A stretch of DNA of 64,000 nucleotides, taken from contig NZ_JAOTPL010000005.1 of the NCBI RefSeq assembly GCF_025631005.1, positions 1 through 64,000 of the forward strand, written 5' to 3'. This DNA is from Haoranjiania flava. Its GTDB lineage: Bacteria > Bacteroidota > Bacteroidia > Chitinophagales > Chitinophagaceae. The translations under genes and the position numbers were made by a program. Shown piece after piece: positions 44,772-54,915 of this stretch (the stretch's first letter is position 1; every line of letters begins with the position of its first letter). The notes below the pieces were generated by a model. The model worked only from the letters and a program-made list of their open reading frames with translations, was not told where the DNA came from and ran no database searches.

Positions 44772-46535
44772 ATGTACAGATTCATTTTACCGGTTTTAGC
44801 AGGTTTCATCTTTTTCACAGCACAGTCTCAAACCTTTACAGAGTTAGCCGATACCAAACCGCGCGACAGCGAAGCAGCGTGGCGCGGCCTGAAAAACAAC
44901 TATAATTTTTCCTGGGGAAATACAGATACCCGTTATCCTAAATACACCATACCCGTAAAGCAAGGGATGGAAAATCCTGACGGCGGCAGCACAGCCATCC
45001 GGCTTACCGCATGGCGGGGAGAGCGTGTAAATGCACAGGCCGTGCTTTATGTAAAAGATGCATGGCAGGATGTATCCGTAAAAGTTTCTGACCTGAGAAG
45101 CGGCAGCCACATCATTCCTTCGGCTCAGGTAAAAATTTCGCCCGTAGCTTATGTGATGACCGATGAGCTGAATAAGGACGGCAAAGGCGGCTGCGGCCAC
45201 CGGCCTGATCCCACTAAGTTTGATTCCAGTATTGTCGCAGACATTTTAGATCACCATGTGCCCGGCTTCACAGTGGAGGCCAACAGCACGCGCCCGGTGT
45301 GGGTTTCAGTTGATGTGCCTGCCAATGTGCAGCCGGGCAATTATAAAGGTACCCTTACAGCTACCGGTGCAGGATCTAAGCCGTTGTCGCTGTCCATCAG
45401 CATACAAGTGCTCAACCGCACACTGCCCGATGCGTCCAAATGGTCGTTTCACTTGGACCTGTGGCAAAACCCCTATGCCGTGGCCCGCTTTCACAATGTG
45501 CCGCTTTGGAGCAGGGAGCATTTCGACCATATGCGCCCGCTGATGAAAATGCTGGCAGGCGCCGGCCAGAAAATTATTACCGCTACCATTATGCAACTGC
45601 CCTGGGCAGGGCAAACATACGACCCCTTCAGCAGCATGGTACAGAAAATAAAAAATATTGACGGAAGCTGGCAATACGATTATGAAGTGTTTGATAAATG
45701 GGTTACCTACATGATGCAGGAGATCGGCATAGATGCGCAGATCAACTGCTATACCATGATACCCTGGGCCATGAATTTTGATTATTACGATAAGGGAAGC
45801 AACTCGGTAAAATTTATTCATGCCAAAACCGGTTCTCCGGAATTTGCCAGTTACTGGATGCCGTTCTTAAAAGATTTTGCTCGCCACCTGAAAAGCAAGG
45901 GATGGTTTGAAAAAACTACCATTGCCATGGACGAGCGCTCCCTGGCCGATATGCAGTCCACCATCAAATTGATCAAATCTGCGGATGCGGGTTTCAAAGT
46001 TTCGCTGGCCGGCAATTACCACAAAGAAATAGAAGCAGATATTTATGATTATTGCATAGCCTTCGGTCAGCATTTTCCCACAGAGATAAAAGCGGAAAGA
46101 GACCGGCAAGGCAAGCGAAGCACCGTGTATACCTGTTGCACAGAGCCTTTCCCCAACACTTTTACTTTTTCTGCACCGGCAGAAGCGCGGTGGCTGGGCT
46201 GGCATACGGCAGCTGGCAATTATGATGGCTACCTGCGTTGGGCGTACAATAGCTGGACCAGAAGCCCGCTGCAGGACTCACGTTTTAAAACCTGGGCTGG
46301 AGGAGATTGCTACCTGGTGTACCCTGGTGGCAGAAGCAGCATTCGCTTTGAAAGATTAAGAGAAGGTATCCAGGATTTTGAAAAGATCAGCATCCTGCGC
46401 AGAGAATTGGCCTCCGAACCGCAAAAATTAAAAAAGCTGAATGACATGATTTCCAATTTTACCATGGAAGGAAAAGCGGGTCAAACAACTGAAAGCATGA
46501 TCCGCAATGCACAACAATTATTGAACAGGCTTTAA
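44772..46535 (+). CDS. GH123-like beta-N-acetylgalactosaminidase (DUF4091)
   Basis: 587 residues with signal peptide MYRFILPVLAGFIFFTAQSQ. An N-terminal beta domain (GERVNAQAVLYVKDAWQDVS) precedes a TIM-like catalytic domain; the adjacent Asp-Glu of GH123 is present in TTIAMDERSLADMQST (about 395-410). Other family segments are WSFHLDLWQNPYAVARF and the end FERLREGIQDFEKISILRRE. GH123 removes terminal beta-GalNAc from glycosphingolipid- or O-glycan-type structures by substrate-assisted catalysis. It begins 102 bases after the transporter gene and is 15 bases from the GH20 gene. Confidence 0.82.
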   Translation: MYRFILPVLAGFIFFTAQSQTFTELADTKPRDSEAAWRGLKNNYNFSWGNTDTRYPKYTIPVKQGMENPDGGSTAIRLTAWRGERVNAQAVLYVKDAWQDVSVKVSDLRSGSHIIPSAQVKISPVAYVMTDELNKDGKGGCGHRPDPTKFDSSIVADILDHHVPGFTVEANSTRPVWVSVDVPANVQPGNYKGTLTATGAGSKPLSLSISIQVLNRTLPDASKWSFHLDLWQNPYAVARFHNVPLWSREHFDHMRPLMKMLAGAGQKIITATIMQLPWAGQTYDPFSSMVQKIKNIDGSWQYDYEVFDKWVTYMMQEIGIDAQINCYTMIPWAMNFDYYDKGSNSVKFIHAKTGSPEFASYWMPFLKDFARHLKSKGWFEKTTIAMDERSLADMQSTIKLIKSADAGFKVSLAGNYHKEIEADIYDYCIAFGQHFPTEIKAERDRQGKRSTVYTCCTEPFPNTFTFSAPAEARWLGWHTAAGNYDGYLRWAYNSWTRSPLQDSRFKTWAGGDCYLVYPGGRSSIRFERLREGIQDFEKISILRRELASEPQKLKKLNDMISNFTMEGKAGQTTESMIRNAQQLLNRL

Positions 46536-46550
46536 ATTTATGTGTAAAAC

Positions 46551-48500
46551 ATGAAGCGAATACATTCATTCATAGCGCTCCTGTTTATTTCTTTCTTTAC
46601 CCATGCACAAAACACCAAACCTTTTGTAATTCCTGAACTCCGGGAATGGAAAGGCAGCGCGGGCAACTTTACCATTTCTCCCAAAACAATCATCGTAGCA
46701 GACGCGTCAGCCAAAAAAGTAGCGCAGCAGTTTGCAGCCGATTATAAAACCATGTTCCGCAAAACCCTGCAGGTAAAGCTGGGGAAGGAAATGAAAGGGG
46801 GAATTTATTTTACAATAGATCCTGCGGTGTTGAAAGAGAAAGGCGGCGAAGCTTACCAGGTAGAGATCGGCGAAGGCGTGAAAGTAAGCGCAAACAGCGC
46901 TAAAGGCTTATACTGGGCTACGCGCACGCTATTGCAAATGGCAGAGCAGTCAGCTTCATTCCCCAAAGGAAAGATCACGGACTACCCCGAATACCCGTTG
47001 CGTGGTTTTATGCTGGATGCGGGGAGGAAATATTTTTCAATGGACTTCCTGAAGGCTACGGTCAGGCTGATGTCTTACTATAAAATGAATACTTTTCAGG
47101 TGCACCTCAATGACAACGGCTTTCATAAATACCACGATTTCGACTGGAACAAAACCCAGGCTGCTTTTCGCCTGGAAAGCGCTACCTATCCCGGTTTGGC
47201 AGCCAAAGACGGCCATTACAAAAAAGCGGAGTTCAGGCAGTTACAGTTAGATGCGTTGAAACAAGGCGTAGCCATTGTGCCTGAGATTGATGCACCTGCG
47301 CATACCCTGGCTTTCGCGCACTACATGCCGGAGCTGGGCAGCGGCAAATACGGCATGGATCACCTGGATCTTTTCAATCCCCAAACATATACTTTTATGG
47401 ATGGGCTTTTTAAAGAATATTTACAAGGCCCCGATCCTGTCTTTGTAAATGAATATGTGCACATCGGCACTGATGAATACAGCAATAAAGACAGCGTGGT
47501 AGTGGAGAAATTCCGTGAATTTACAGACCGCTACATTCGCTACGTAGAGTCTTTTGGTAAGAAAGCTGCCGTTTGGGGCGCATTGACACATGCCCGCGGA
47601 AAAACACCGGTAAAAGTAAAAGATGTGCTAATGTACTGCTGGTACAATGGCTATGCAGAGCCGCGTGATATGATCAGCAAAGGCTATGATGTGGTAAGCG
47701 TGCCTGACGGATTTTTATACATTGTGCCCGCAGCCGGTTATTACTACGACTACCTCAACATCAAAAGCCTTTATGAAAACTGGACACCCGCTGTTATAGG
47801 AAAGGAAGTGTTTGACGAAAAGCATCCGCAGATCAGAGGGGGCATGTTCGCTGTCTGGAACGATCATCCCGGCAATGGCATCAGCTACCAGGATGTGTAC
47901 CACCGCATGTTCCCGGCCATGCAAACGCTGGCAGTGAAAATGTGGGTTGGCAAAAATACCACCGTAGATTTTAAAGGATTCAACAACCAAAGAACAGCGC
48001 TCAGCGAAGCGCCCGGGCTTAACCTCCTGGGGCGTCCTGCTAAAGCTGCCAAAGGCGTGGTGTTTGAACTAAAGAATCCTGTACAGGGCAGGCCGTTGGC
48101 GCAATCCCTTACAGATATTGGTTATAATTACCGTGTACACTTCGATGTAATGGCAAACGACAATCCAAAGGGTACCCTGTTATTTTCATCAGATCACTCA
48201 AAATTTTACCTATCCGATCCCAGGGAAGGCAGGCTGGGCTTCAGCCGGGACGGCTATGATTACCGCTTTAATTACACCCTGCCGCAAGGCGTAAAGCAAC
48301 ACCTTACCATTGAAGGCACCAACGAATACACCGCCTTATTTGTAAACGGCAAATCCGTGGATTCGCTCAAGATTATTACCCATCCCGATGATGTAAAACG
48401 AAAAGATAAAAGGCAATGGGTACAAACCCTGGTGTTCCCATTGAAAACAGCAGGTAAATTCACCGGTACGCTGCATAATCTTAAAGTGGAATTCCTTTGA
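46551..48500 (+). CDS. beta-N-acetylhexosaminidase (GH20)
   Basis: 649 residues with signal peptide (MKRIHSFIALLFISFFTHAQ). Domain GH20b: KGLYWATRTLLQMAEQSASF, then barrel: LRGFMLDAGRKYFSMDFLKA, KMNTFQVHLNDNGFHKY, and the catalytic Asp-Glu in YVHIGTDEYSNKDSV (about 302-316). C-terminal extension after about 500 looks like a LamG-type binding fold (GTLLFSSDHSKFYLSDPREG, NEYTALFVNGKSVDSLKI). It releases GlcNAc or GalNAc. Works beside GH123 and the sulfatases. Confidence 0.92.
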   Translation: MKRIHSFIALLFISFFTHAQNTKPFVIPELREWKGSAGNFTISPKTIIVADASAKKVAQQFAADYKTMFRKTLQVKLGKEMKGGIYFTIDPAVLKEKGGEAYQVEIGEGVKVSANSAKGLYWATRTLLQMAEQSASFPKGKITDYPEYPLRGFMLDAGRKYFSMDFLKATVRLMSYYKMNTFQVHLNDNGFHKYHDFDWNKTQAAFRLESATYPGLAAKDGHYKKAEFRQLQLDALKQGVAIVPEIDAPAHTLAFAHYMPELGSGKYGMDHLDLFNPQTYTFMDGLFKEYLQGPDPVFVNEYVHIGTDEYSNKDSVVVEKFREFTDRYIRYVESFGKKAAVWGALTHARGKTPVKVKDVLMYCWYNGYAEPRDMISKGYDVVSVPDGFLYIVPAAGYYYDYLNIKSLYENWTPAVIGKEVFDEKHPQIRGGMFAVWNDHPGNGISYQDVYHRMFPAMQTLAVKMWVGKNTTVDFKGFNNQRTALSEAPGLNLLGRPAKAAKGVVFELKNPVQGRPLAQSLTDIGYNYRVHFDVMANDNPKGTLLFSSDHSKFYLSDPREGRLGFSRDGYDYRFNYTLPQGVKQHLTIEGTNEYTALFVNGKSVDSLKIITHPDDVKRKDKRQWVQTLVFPLKTAGKFTGTLHNLKVEFL

Positions 48501-48561
48501 ATGAATATCTTTGTGAAACCAGAATAACGCCTGGTAACATCTAACATTAAATTTGTAAAAA

Positions 48562-50061
48562 ATGCTGAATAGAAATCGCCTGATTGTTTTAATAATTGCG
48601 GCTCTGAGTTGGCAGGCAGCCAATGCACAGAAAGCTGAAAGTAACAACAATGACAAGCCTAATGTGATTTATATTTATGCCGACGATCTTGGGTATGGAG
48701 AATTAGGAAGTTATGGCCAGCAGAAAATAAAGACACCGAATCTTGACAGGATGGCTAAAGAAGGTATGCGCTTTACACAGCATTATGCAGGGGCGCCTGT
48801 TTGTGCGCCTTCACGTACTATGTTGCTCACCGGCAAGCACGCCGGCCAGTCTTATATCCGCGGCAACTATGAGTTAGGAGGATTTGCCGACGATAAGGAA
48901 GGCGGGCAAATGCCTTTACCTGAAGGAACTTTTACACTTGGGCATCTTTTTAAAAACGCAGGTTACGCTACCGCCACCATTGGCAAGTGGGGCCTGGGGG
49001 TAGTCAATACTACCGGCCACCCCCTGAAGCAGGGCTTTGATTATTTCTACGGATATTTAGATCAGAAGCAGGCACACAATTATTATCCCACCCACTTATG
49101 GGAAAATGAAAAGTGGGACACACTGGATAATCCTTATATCTATGTACACGAGAATATTGACCGTGCGAAGTTTACGGATAAAGACTTTGACAGGTTTAAA
49201 GGCAATACATATTCGGTAGATAAGATAACGGAGAAAGCATTGTCATTTATCAGGAAAAATAAGAGCCGGCCTTTCTTCCTGTACCTGCCATACACCTTGC
49301 CTCACATCTCCTTGCAGGTGCCTGATAAGTATGTAAACATGTACAAGGGTAAGTTTGACGAAAAGCCATACTATGGCGAAGAAGGCTACACGCCCGCAAA
49401 ATATCCTTTGTCAACCTATGCTGGCATGATTACCTGCCTGGACGATCAGGTGGGCATTGTGATGAACGAAATTAAAAAGATGGGTTTAGATAAAAATACC
49501 ATCATCATGTTTTCGAGCGATAACGGAGCGGCATTTAACGGCGGTGTAAAACCTCAATTCTTCAACAGCGTACAAGGCCTTCGCGGATTCAAGATGGATG
49601 TGTATGAAGGCGGCATCCGTGAACCGTTTATTGCCCGGTGGCCGGGTAAAATAGCATCCGGAAAAGTAAGCAGCCATGTTTCTGCACAGTTTGATATGAT
49701 GGCTACTTTCGCAGATATGCTCAGGCAGCCTATTCCTTCTAAAACCAATGGCATATCTCTTTTGCCGGAATTGCTGGGCAGAAAAGGACAGCAGCAACAT
49801 GCTTACCTGTATTTTGAGTATCCTGAAAAAGGCGGCCAGCTTGCCGTTCGTTGGCAAAACTGGAAAGGCGTAAAGACAGGCATGCAGAAAAATATGAATG
49901 CACCGTGGCAGTTGTATAATCTGCAAACCGACCCTTTTGAAAAAAACAATGTTGCCGCACAACACCCTGAAATTTTGAAGCAGCTGGATGAAATCGTAGC
50001 GAAAGAGCATCAGAGCGCGCACGTAAAAGAATGGGAATTTATCGCGCCGAAGTTCAGGTGA
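48562..50061 (+). CDS. type I sulfatase (S1 family), first of three
   Basis: 499 residues with signal peptide (ALSWQAANAQ end). Metal site NVIYIYADDLGYGELGSYG; the Cys turned into formylglycine is in APVCAPSRTMLLTGKHAG (about 74-91, C-x-P-S-R); other active-site parts IGKWGLGVV and IIMFSSDNGAAFNGG. Sulfatases of this type need the anaerobic maturase anSME or FGE, not seen in the window. It likely removes sulfate from galactose or hexosamine of mucin- or glycosaminoglycan-type glycans; the position is not readable from sequence. Confidence 0.92.
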   Translation: MLNRNRLIVLIIAALSWQAANAQKAESNNNDKPNVIYIYADDLGYGELGSYGQQKIKTPNLDRMAKEGMRFTQHYAGAPVCAPSRTMLLTGKHAGQSYIRGNYELGGFADDKEGGQMPLPEGTFTLGHLFKNAGYATATIGKWGLGVVNTTGHPLKQGFDYFYGYLDQKQAHNYYPTHLWENEKWDTLDNPYIYVHENIDRAKFTDKDFDRFKGNTYSVDKITEKALSFIRKNKSRPFFLYLPYTLPHISLQVPDKYVNMYKGKFDEKPYYGEEGYTPAKYPLSTYAGMITCLDDQVGIVMNEIKKMGLDKNTIIMFSSDNGAAFNGGVKPQFFNSVQGLRGFKMDVYEGGIREPFIARWPGKIASGKVSSHVSAQFDMMATFADMLRQPIPSKTNGISLLPELLGRKGQQQHAYLYFEYPEKGGQLAVRWQNWKGVKTGMQKNMNAPWQLYNLQTDPFEKNNVAAQHPEILKQLDEIVAKEHQSAHVKEWEFIAPKFR

Positions 50062-50467
50062 TTGTAGTGCAGGGCTGAATGCCGGGCTGCAATGACAAGC
50101 ACACATTAAAGTTGTAGAAACAAACAAGAAACTGCTGGCTTGGTGTACAGGCTAAATTGTGTACAGAACACATGGCCTACACTTTAAGGCTGGATGACGG
50201 GTTTTCCCGGCATAAGCGCACTGGCAGAGGCTCTTGGTCTGCCGATAAAAACTATGAAGTATGTAAAAACACCCAAAAACATTTACCCATTATAAAAAAA
50301 CAGGCCATCACCTGTTTCGGCCTGTTTAAGCCAACGCATTTTATCGATCCGGAGATAATTTATTGAAAACAGCAAATTCGCAATCAACTAAAGATTGAAA
50401 TGTGTAAATTTGAAAATCAATTATTAACATGGTTGCTGCAGGCAGCAATTATTAAAACAGGAAGTAC
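50062..50467. other. intergenic region with hairpin
   Basis: No gene is supported. A perfect stem AACAGGCC (50299-50306) / GGCCTGTT (50319-50326) has A's before it and only TTT after it on the + strand; on the - strand it is followed by a longer T run, so it is a better terminator in that direction although neighbouring genes are on +. It may weakly end the first sulfatase transcript. Confidence 0.4.
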
Positions 50468-51967
50468 ATGCAAACGCACAGATTGTTCTTAGCTTTTATT
50501 TCTATTTTATTGGCACAAATAGTATTGGCACAGGAAAAGCCCAACGTAATCCTGATCTATACAGACGACTTAGGCTATGGTGATCTAAGTTGTTATGGTG
50601 CTACGAAAATAAAAACACCGCATGTGGACAACCTTGCCTCGCAGGGCATAAAATTTACCAACGGCCACAGTACTTCTGCTACCTGTACTCCCAGCCGCTA
50701 TGCGCTGATGACAGGCGTGTATCCCTGGCGCAGCGGGGCAGCTATTTTACCCGGTGATGCAGCTTTGATAGTGCCCACCGACCGGTTGACGCTGCCCAAA
50801 GTTTTCAAAAATGCAGGCTATAAAACTGCAATCATTGGCAAATGGCATTTAGGCATCGGTACGGAAGTGCAGAAAGACTGGAACGGTGAGCTGAAGCCAG
50901 GCCCCAATGAAACCGGCTTCGATTACTCATTCATTTTCCCGGCGACCGCAGACCGTGTGCCTACGGTGTTTGTTGAAAATCACCGGGTAGTAGGGCTTGA
51001 TCCCGATGACCCGATTGCAGTAGACTACAATAAAAAGATCGGCAATGAGCCTACGGGAAAAGAAAATCCTGAACTGCTGAAAATGAAAGCATCGCCCGGC
51101 CAGGGGCACGACAATACCATCGTAAACGGCATTGGCCGCATAGGCTTTATGACGGGAGGCAAAACAGCCCGGTGGACAGATGAGGAAGTTTCTACCACCT
51201 TCCTTACCAGGGCATTGCAGTACATAGAAGACAACCGTAAACAGCCGTTCTTTCTCTACTTTACCATGACTGAGCCGCATGTGCCCCGCATGCCTGCCAC
51301 CATGTTCAAAGGCAAGAGCGGGCTTGGCTTCAGAGGCGATGCCATCCTGCAAATGGACTGGACAGTGGGAGAGATCATGAAAAAATTACAAACACTTGGC
51401 CTGGATCAGAACACTATGGTGATATTGAGCAGCGACAACGGGCCCGTATTGAATGATGGTTACCAGGATGGCGCCGTAACCATGCTGAATGGCCATGACC
51501 CCGCTGCAGGCCTGCGCGGTGGCAAGTACAGTACGCTGGAAGCAGGCACAAGAGTGCCATTCATCATTTCCTGGCCTAAAAAAATAAAGCCGCAAACCTC
51601 CAATGCTTTGGTGAGCCAGATGGATTTCCTGGCATCGTTTGCAAGTCTTTTAAACGTTCCCTGTACTATAAAACAGGATGGTGAGAATATGATGAATGCC
51701 TTTTTAGGAAAGACTAAAACCGGCAGGTCTGTATACGTGCAGCAGGGCGCTTCACTGGCTGTGGTAAAACAGGGGTGGAAATTCATTCCGCCCAACGGTG
51801 GACCTGCCATCAACAAACTGGTAAATATTGAACTGGGCAACGCGCCCGAAGCGCAACTCTATAACCTGAACAACGACCCGCAGGAGAAGAATAATTTAGC
51901 AAAAAAATACCCGGAAAAAGTAAAGGAGCTTGCAGCGCTTCTGGAAAAAATAAAACAGGATAAATAG
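50468..51967 (+). CDS. type I sulfatase (S1 family), second of three
   Basis: 499 residues; signal peptide ends near VLAQ (about 21). Active-site parts: NVILIYTDDLGYGDLSCYGA, formylglycine Cys in SATCTPSRYALMTGVYPWRS (about 76-95), KTAIIGKWHLGIGTE, and MVILSSDNGPVLNDGYQDGA. The longer loop GPNETGFDYSFIFPATADRV is usual for arylsulfatase A-like members. Different from the first and third sulfatases in loops, so the three probably attack different sulfate positions. Confidence 0.92.
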   Translation: MQTHRLFLAFISILLAQIVLAQEKPNVILIYTDDLGYGDLSCYGATKIKTPHVDNLASQGIKFTNGHSTSATCTPSRYALMTGVYPWRSGAAILPGDAALIVPTDRLTLPKVFKNAGYKTAIIGKWHLGIGTEVQKDWNGELKPGPNETGFDYSFIFPATADRVPTVFVENHRVVGLDPDDPIAVDYNKKIGNEPTGKENPELLKMKASPGQGHDNTIVNGIGRIGFMTGGKTARWTDEEVSTTFLTRALQYIEDNRKQPFFLYFTMTEPHVPRMPATMFKGKSGLGFRGDAILQMDWTVGEIMKKLQTLGLDQNTMVILSSDNGPVLNDGYQDGAVTMLNGHDPAAGLRGGKYSTLEAGTRVPFIISWPKKIKPQTSNALVSQMDFLASFASLLNVPCTIKQDGENMMNAFLGKTKTGRSVYVQQGASLAVVKQGWKFIPPNGGPAINKLVNIELGNAPEAQLYNLNNDPQEKNNLAKKYPEKVKELAALLEKIKQDK

Positions 51968-52005
51968 GCTGTTGCACCGGCGCTACCGGCAGAAAAACAT
52001 GATCG

Positions 52006-53523
52006 ATGATAAAAAATATATTGTTGCTGATGTTACTGGCTGTTTCAGCAGCGGGCAAGGCCCAACAAAAGCGGCCAAACATCATCCTCTTCCTGGTAGA
52101 TGACCTTGGCTGGCAGGACACCTCTGTTCCTTTCTGGGAAGAAACAACGCCGCAGAACAGGAAATTTCATACCCCTGCCATGGAACGCCTGGCAAAAGAA
52201 GGAGTCAAGTTCACAAACGCCTATGCTACACCCGTTTGCACGCCCACCCGGGTAAGCTTACTGACGGGCATGAACGTAACCGCTCATTACATAACCAACT
52301 GGACATCACCTCTAAAAGACAACCCTACCGATGCAGCCGATAAGCAATTTTTGCCGCCTCACTGGAACTACAATGGTCTTAGCCCGGTTGCTGGCGTGCC
52401 GCACACCGTGCATGCCACTACATTTCCACAGCTGCTGAAAGAAGCCGGCTATTACACCATTCATGCAGGCAAGGGGCACTGGGCTTCAAACGGCACGCCC
52501 GGAAGCAATCCGCTGAACCTGGGCTTTTTAATCAACATCACCGGCAATGGCGCCGGCAGCCCGCAGAGCTACCTGGGAAGCGACAATTACGGCAACCTGC
52601 CCGGCAAGGCACGCTGGCAGGCGGTGCCCGGGCTGAATGAGTACTATGGTTCAGATACTTTTCTTACAGAAGCGCTTACGCTTGAAGCGCTGAAAGCGCT
52701 GGAAGAACCGGTGAGCCGCAAGCAGCCCTTTTTCCTCAACATGTCGCACTATGCCGTACACGATCCTTTCATGCCCGATAAACGTTTTTTTCAGAAATAC
52801 CTGGATAAAGGCCTGGATTCGCTTGAAGCTGCCTATGCAACGCTGGTGGAGGGAATGGACAAAAGCCTGGGCGATATAATGCAGTTTTTAAAAGCTAAAA
52901 AGATAGAACACAATACCATTATTTTGTTTATGAGCGACAATGGCGGCCTGAGTAATCCCGGTTACAGGTCCGGCACTTCCTATATACAAAATGCACCGTT
53001 GCGCTCGGGAAAAGGATCGGTGTACGAAGGCGGCATACGCGAGCCGATGATTGTAAAATGGCCGGGCATAACCAAGGCGGGCGCAGCCGTAAAACAATAT
53101 ATAATTGTGGAAGACTTTTTTCCGACTATACTGGAAATGGCCGGCGTGAAAAAATATAAAACCTTGCAGCATGTCGACGGCCGCTCGTTTGTGCCGGTGT
53201 TAAAAAATATTTCATTCACAGACAACCAAAGAGTGCTTGTTTGGCATTCGCCTAACAAATGGGTACAGGAGGACGGGCCGGGCATCAATTATTTCAGCGC
53301 AATACGGCAAGGAGACTGGAAGCTGGTTTACAGCATGCGCTCGGGTACAGCACAGCTATTCAACATAAAAAACGATATCGGTGAAAATACCGATCTGTCA
53401 GCCGCGAACCCGCAGAAAACCAAAGAATTATTAAACCTGCTGGGCATGCGTTTAAAAAATAAAAAAGCGCCGATGCCCGTAGATGCTGCCACAGGAATGC
53501 CCTTGCCTTACCCGGCACAGTAG
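52006..53523 (+). CDS. type I sulfatase (S1 family), third of three
   Basis: 505 residues; signal peptide MIKNILLLMLLAVSAAGKAQ. Motifs: NIILFLVDDLGWQDTSVPFW, formylglycine Cys in TPVCTPTRVSLLTGMNVTAH (about 78-97; C-T-P-T-R, a permitted variant with Thr for the usual Ser), HAGKGHWASNGTPGSN and ILFMSDNGGLSNPGYRSGTS. It follows the second sulfatase by 38 bases and precedes an EEP gene by 45 bases, suggesting one transcript. Confidence 0.92.
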   Translation: MIKNILLLMLLAVSAAGKAQQKRPNIILFLVDDLGWQDTSVPFWEETTPQNRKFHTPAMERLAKEGVKFTNAYATPVCTPTRVSLLTGMNVTAHYITNWTSPLKDNPTDAADKQFLPPHWNYNGLSPVAGVPHTVHATTFPQLLKEAGYYTIHAGKGHWASNGTPGSNPLNLGFLINITGNGAGSPQSYLGSDNYGNLPGKARWQAVPGLNEYYGSDTFLTEALTLEALKALEEPVSRKQPFFLNMSHYAVHDPFMPDKRFFQKYLDKGLDSLEAAYATLVEGMDKSLGDIMQFLKAKKIEHNTIILFMSDNGGLSNPGYRSGTSYIQNAPLRSGKGSVYEGGIREPMIVKWPGITKAGAAVKQYIIVEDFFPTILEMAGVKKYKTLQHVDGRSFVPVLKNISFTDNQRVLVWHSPNKWVQEDGPGINYFSAIRQGDWKLVYSMRSGTAQLFNIKNDIGENTDLSAANPQKTKELLNLLGMRLKNKKAPMPVDAATGMPLPYPAQ

Positions 53524-53568
53524 TCACTGGTTGCCAGCCTGCATATACAGGAAATTAAAACAACGCAG

Positions 53569-54609
53569 ATGAAACATAGAGCCATAGTAGTTTTGCTATT
53601 TTTATTTTTAATGAATACAGTGCAGGCCTCAGGCACCACCGCACTGAAAGTATTGCAGTTAAACACCTGGCATGCTACCTCTAAGGTTCCCGGCGGCTTT
53701 GCAGGGCTGGTAAAGATCATTCAACAAACGGATGCCGATATTTTGCTGCTGTGCGAGCTGAACAACGGCAAAAAAGAAAACCTCACCGGCAAGCTGACAG
53801 ACACTTTACAGAAGCTGGGAAAATTTTATTACGGAAATGACCGGGCTAAAAGTGCCGGCATACTTTCCAGGTACCCGATAAACTATGTTCCCGCCACCTA
53901 TTCAGACGTGGAGGATTTTATGACCAAAGCCTATATATCTGTAGCGGGCCGCACGTTGGCCGTATATTCGGCGCACCTGGATTATACAAACTACGCCTGC
54001 TACCTGCCCCGCGGCTACAGCGGCACTACCTGGAAAAAGCTGGATGCCCCGGTTTTGGATGTGAAAGCAGTGCTTCAGGCCAACAGGATGTCACGAAGGG
54101 ACGAGGCAATAGCAGCTTTCGTTAAAGATGCAAAGGAAGAGATACGCCGCGGCAATATGGTGTTGATGGGTGGCGATCTGAATGAGCCTTCACACCTTGA
54201 CTGGCAGGCAGATACCAAACACCTGAGAGATCATAATGGCTTGGTTGTAAACTGGGATTGCTCGGTCATGCTAAGTAAGATGGGCATGGTAGACGTCTAT
54301 AGAAAAAAATACCGCGATGCCGTCAGGAACCCGGGCTTTACCTATCCTTCCGCAAACAGCGGCGCAGAACCGGCTACTCTTACCTGGGCGCCGGAAGCTG
54401 ATGAAAGAGAACGCATAGATTTTATCTATTATTATCCTAACCGCTGGTGGATACTCAGCAATGCATCTATCGTGGGGCCGGAAGAAAGTATTTGCAGGGG
54501 AAAAGTAAAAGCCAATGATTCAGACGATGTATTCATCACTCCTGAAGGCGTGTGGCCCACAGACCACAAGGGCAACCTGGCGGTGTTTGAAATTACAACT
54601 GCAAAGTAA
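53569..54609 (+). CDS. secreted EEP-family protein (endonuclease/exonuclease/phosphatase)
   Basis: 346 residues with signal peptide ending near VQAS (about 21), not a lipoprotein. Motifs: VLQLNTWHATSKVPGG, ADILLLCELNNGKKE (Glu of the metal site), VYSAHLDYTNYACYL, VLMGGDLNEPSHLDW, ERIDFIYYYPNRWW and VWPTDHKGNLAVFE (Asp-His). It is larger than the two EEP lipoproteins in the first SusC/D cluster and differs from them. It closes the sulfatase group; substrate unknown, perhaps a phosphodiester on host glycans, lipids or DNA. Confidence 0.83.
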   Translation: MKHRAIVVLLFLFLMNTVQASGTTALKVLQLNTWHATSKVPGGFAGLVKIIQQTDADILLLCELNNGKKENLTGKLTDTLQKLGKFYYGNDRAKSAGILSRYPINYVPATYSDVEDFMTKAYISVAGRTLAVYSAHLDYTNYACYLPRGYSGTTWKKLDAPVLDVKAVLQANRMSRRDEAIAAFVKDAKEEIRRGNMVLMGGDLNEPSHLDWQADTKHLRDHNGLVVNWDCSVMLSKMGMVDVYRKKYRDAVRNPGFTYPSANSGAEPATLTWAPEADERERIDFIYYYPNRWWILSNASIVGPEESICRGKVKANDSDDVFITPEGVWPTDHKGNLAVFEITTAK

Positions 54610-54915
54610 TGCACGCGCATAGTAGGCCTATAAAAGTATCGGCAACAAAACAATCAACGAACAAAGTATTCAAAGACAGTAAACGACGAAATCAAATCTG
54701 ACAAACCCAAGCACTCAAGACATCGTTCAGTGGCCAAGTGTATAATCATTCCCATGACAGCAATTATTGCCCATCATGTTATTCCCGTAAAACCATTCCT
54801 GGAATTATGAAAGAGTGAAACATATCAATTGCCACTGTTTTATGAATGGAATCCAGGTTAATAGGCTACCCTTACAAAGATGGATGCATAGACCATGGTT
54901 ATCTATCAATGAATG
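54610..54915. other. intergenic region without recognised feature
   Basis: The two flanking genes converge here. I see no ORF, repeat or strong terminator hairpin in these 306 bases. Confidence 0.5.

Noticed and set aside
50157..50366. A 69-codon frame between the sulfatases
   Set aside because: No recognisable domain, atypical composition, and it runs through the hairpin at 50299-50326.
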